Positions 61,804 to 64,000 of a DNA stretch of 64,000 nucleotides are shown piece by piece. Within the stretch, counting starts at the first letter, position 1. Each line of letters begins with the position of its first letter. Made by a program: the position numbers and the translations under genes. Origin of the DNA: Avibacterium gallinarum. GTDB taxonomy: Bacteria > Pseudomonadota > Gammaproteobacteria > Enterobacterales > Pasteurellaceae. The stretch is from the NCBI RefSeq assembly GCF_002921135.1, contig NZ_PQVJ01000052.1:1-64000 (forward strand). Direction: 5' to 3'. The notes beneath the pieces were generated by a model. It did no database searches and was not told where the DNA came from. It saw only the letters and a list, made by a program, of their open reading frames with translations.

Positions 61804-63033
61804 TTATATTTTAGAATATTTTGTGAGTAACAAATAACATAGTGAAGCCATCAAAATAGAATCAATAGATGGAATAAAAGTTAATGTAAAAAAGCCTTTT
61901 ACGGTGAGAAACCCTATTAGGGATCCAATAAGCCAAGCAAAAAATGCAGGATATTTAACTTTCGCTTCGTTTTTAATACTATTCTCATCATAGCCCATTT
62001 TCCTATTTATAAAGTAGTCTGTAATATAAATTCCACAAATAGGAGGCGTTGTTATACCAAGAAATAATAAAAATGGAATAAATAAAGCCATTATATCTAT
62101 ACTACCAATCAATGCGGTAATGATACCTAATACAATTGTAATTTTCCATTTTTTCAACTGAGGGAACAGTGTAGAAAAAACTAATGTTCCTTGAAACATA
62201 TTCCCAGCATTTCCTGTTATGCAAGCAAATATAAGTACAATATAAGCTGGTAATAAACTACCAATAATTAGCATTGCATCAAGTAATGTATTTTTTCCTG
62301 TTAATGAACTTGGTGTTGCACCAATGATAAAAAGGAAAGGATAAGCAATACTAAAGGTTAAAATACCAGCAGTAATAGCTTGTTTTTTATTTTGCGTAAA
62401 ACTACCAAAATCAACAGAAGTAGTAACTAAAACAATAATTGTTCCTACAACAGAAGAAATTGCTGCACCAATATTCATTGTGTGTAGTGCTGTATTTATA
62501 GAAAACTTGCTTTTTAAAGTAAGATATAGAATAAAAAACATTAGCATAGCTATAATTGGAACAGCCCATTGAGCAACTTTGCTAAGAAAATCAAAACCAA
62601 ATGTAGTTGCACTTACGAAAATTAAACAACCAAACACAACAATTATAGGTAAAGGAACATATAAATTAAATTGAGTAAATAGAAAATCTTGTACGGTATG
62701 TCCAAACATATTAGCCGTAACAATAATCCAACCTAATAAACTGATTGCCATTAACATATTGATCGCAGTCGCACCTTGAGAACCGAAAGTAAATTTAATA
62801 ATTCCGTAAGTGGGCAAGCGAGCTTTAACACCTATTGACATATTGATTATTGCGAGCAATGTTAATATTGAACTTCCTACAATAATAGCAAATAGCATTT
62901 TAGAAAAAGGGAGTTGGCTCCCTAGACTTGAAGAAGCTAATAATACAGGCGTAATTAGAATTCCCAGCAAAATCATTGAGATTTGAATAGCTGAGGCATA
63001 AGATGTGGGATTAGAACACTTTTTGTTAGCCAT
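61804..63033 (-). CDS. NCS1/CodB-like purine-cytosine family permease
   Basis: Membrane permease of 409 residues with about 12 helices, similar in layout to cytosine and allantoin carriers of the NCS1 family. Visible are a first helix with ASAIQISMILLGILITPVLL, INMSIGVKARLPTYGIIKFTFG (split; about 67-88) and helix 6-8 polar residues. The substrate is probably a ureide or nucleobase, judged from its neighbours. AAGGAGAAACACA precedes the ATG at 63033, and it overlaps the upstream gene by 8 bases, so they are co-translated. Confidence 0.75.
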   Translation of the reverse strand: MANKKCSNPTSYASAIQISMILLGILITPVLLASSSLGSQLPFSKMLFAIIVGSSILTLLAIINMSIGVKARLPTYGIIKFTFGSQGATAINMLMAISLLGWIIVTANMFGHTVQDFLFTQFNLYVPLPIIVVFGCLIFVSATTFGFDFLSKVAQWAVPIIAMLMFFILYLTLKSKFSINTALHTMNIGAAISSVVGTIIVLVTTSVDFGSFTQNKKQAITAGILTFSIAYPFLFIIGATPSSLTGKNTLLDAMLIIGSLLPAYIVLIFACITGNAGNMFQGTLVFSTLFPQLKKWKITIVLGIITALIGSIDIMALFIPFLLFLGITTPPICGIYITDYFINRKMGYDENSIKNEAKVKYPAFFAWLIGSLIGFLTVKGFFTLTFIPSIDSILMASLCYLLLTKYSKI

Positions 63034-63427
63034 TGTGTTTCTCCTTATGTTGATTCTGATAATAACGCCAACCTCCCATATGGCTAATCTCGATTTGTCC
63101 TTGGGTAAGCCAATTCTCACCTAAAACACCTAACACTTGATCCCCATTAGCTAAGTGTACTTTGCCTATGGTTAATCCGTTTGGCTCATTTAATAGAATA
63201 GTAGCAAGTGCGGTTGGATTTATTGCCCAAATTTCAAGCTCAACAGCATAAGCTTTTTGAGTTGTTCTTTGCATTGCTGGATGAATATCGTTGATTGACC
63301 ATAAACGATAGTATTCATCAGTTTTATCTTCACGTATAAATTGAGCTCCAACATTAAGTAAATTATGATTAAGCTCTAACCCTCGCATTAATGTTCCATT
63401 TACTGCAAATAAAATTTGTTCACACAT
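63026..63427 (-). CDS. Allophanate hydrolase C-domain-like protein
   Basis: A free-standing 133-residue version of the C-terminal domain of allophanate hydrolase (AtzF/DUR1,2 type, gamma-glutamylcyclotransferase-like fold). Recognisable segments are LFAVNGTLMRGLELNHNLL (about 6-24), AQFIREDKTDEYYRLWSIND, GLTIGKVHLANGDQVLGVL and the closing ISHMGGWRYY. In AtzF this domain decarboxylates the intermediate made by the amidase domain; no amidase is attached here. GGAGGCC precedes the ATG at 63427. Confidence 0.7.
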   Translation of the reverse strand: MCEQILFAVNGTLMRGLELNHNLLNVGAQFIREDKTDEYYRLWSINDIHPAMQRTTQKAYAVELEIWAINPTALATILLNEPNGLTIGKVHLANGDQVLGVLGENWLTQGQIEISHMGGWRYYQNQHKEKHNG

Positions 63428-63437
63428 TTTGGCCTCC

Positions 63438-64000
63438 TTATTCACTATAAGTAGAGTAGTTTTGATAAAACGCATTTAAAGCTTGGGTGAAACATTGCAT
63501 TGGTGCAGTTGTAATTCCAGCACCGATTTGCCCTATACCTGCCAATTTGTGTGCAATGCCTGTATTTATAATAGGTAGAATTCCCGTATCTACCACTTTT
63601 CGAATGTCAATACCTGCTGCGGTTGGTATGAAGTTTAATGTTGGTAAGGTAAATGCGGGATTTTGCCCTAAGCTAATGCTTTGCATCATCACACTATTAT
63701 TAAGTGCGTCATTTGTGCTTCCTCCTACAAATTTGACAATAGCTGGGGAGGATGCCATTGCAAAGCCTCCTACGCCTGCAGTTTCGGTTATTGCACTATC
63801 ACCAAGATCTGCGGCAGCATCGTTTATATCAAAATTAGGGAAAAATAATCCATTGACTGAATTTGCTGGAGCTTGAAACCATTGTCCCTTCATTGACGAA
63901 ATTTGGATACCAAAATTAACACCATTTCTTGCCATTACGGTTACCATTGTGCTGTGAGGTATGCCTTCTGCTGCTACCAACATTGTTTTACAAGCTGCCA
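63438..64000 (-). CDS. DUF1116 protein (AllG/YlbE-like), partial
   Basis: Runs off the right edge; about 187 C-terminal residues are visible. It belongs to the DUF1116 group (E. coli YlbE/AllG, YahG), recognised from MVTVMARNGVNFGIQISSM, DINDAAADLGDSAITETAGVGGF (split) and PAIVKFVGGSTNDALNN. YlbE works with FdrA (AllF) and YlbF (AllH) as oxamate carbamoyltransferase in allantoin catabolism; an fdrA-like gene would be expected just beyond the window. It is 10 bases upstream of the allophanate-hydrolase-like gene in one operon. Confidence 0.75.
   Translation of the reverse strand, partial: AACKTMLVAAEGIPHSTMVTVMARNGVNFGIQISSMKGQWFQAPANSVNGLFFPNFDINDAAADLGDSAITETAGVGGFAMASSPAIVKFVGGSTNDALNNSVMMQSISLGQNPAFTLPTLNFIPTAAGIDIRKVVDTGILPIINTGIAHKLAGIGQIGAGITTAPMQCFTQALNAFYQNYSTYSE

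Overview
The window looks like chromosomal DNA of a Pasteurellaceae bacterium of the Haemophilus/Pasteurella/Avibacterium side of the family. The main evidence is some 40 copies, in both orientations, of the 9-mer AAGTGCGGT, the Hin-type DNA uptake signal sequence (USS). Supporting evidence is a Sxy/TfoX competence regulator of H. influenzae type, the gene order atpIBEFHAGDC - rsmG - mnmG - oriC - mioC, an oadGAB sodium pump and a three-haem quinol peroxidase like that of Aggregatibacter. I cannot name the species. I saw no rRNA, tRNA or CRISPR array.

Layout. 0.1-2.5 kb: sxy with a CRP-type site, a decayed AT-rich stretch, and an intact IS110-family element with a candidate bridge RNA. 2.5-10.1 kb: ilvY, a RarD-like permease, the ABC-F protein YheS and the oxaloacetate decarboxylase operon oadGAB under a well-placed CRP site. 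10.1-15.2 kb: a patchy accessory region with an N-terminally shortened MFS gene, poly-C/G tracts, a possible 51-codon gene, pncB-nadE (NAD salvage), an internally deleted IS1595-type transposase and an unknown membrane protein. 15.3-19.1 kb: lysA, lptM, cyaY and recQ.

19.3-24.25 kb is the most interesting part. It is an AT-rich island without USS that holds three small precursors with 15-residue double-glycine leaders, each followed by a small membrane or lipoprotein (probable immunity), then a CvaA-like and a CvaB-like exporter. The operon starts at a promoter carrying a perfect CRP site and a perfect Fur palindrome. I read it as a three-component class II microcin locus.

24.5-31.7 kb: an ATP-grasp ligase with two esterase-like hydrolases (ligase and first esterase behind a PurR-like operator), gpt, pepD, and an organophosphate antiporter with an inositol-monophosphatase-like enzyme. 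31.8-46.4 kb: the ATP synthase operon, rsmG, mnmG, oriC (AT-rich repeats, DnaA boxes, dense GATC), mioC, zapB, glpX and gyrB. 46.5-59.8 kb: quinol peroxidase with an FNR box, an NSS transporter with its tiny subunit, maf-yrdD-tsaC-aroE, rmuC, a YqhA-like protein, mutS, and recA (LexA box)-recX.

59.9-64 kb: a 37-codon 5' fragment of proS, then an AT-rich ureide/carbamoyl-phosphate module (carbamate kinase, DUF2877/AllH-like, NCS1-type permease, an allophanate-hydrolase C-domain-like protein, and a DUF1116/AllG-like protein running off the right edge). sxy and the microcin promoter both carry CRP-type sites, which suggests, without proving, that toxin production and DNA uptake share a starvation signal.
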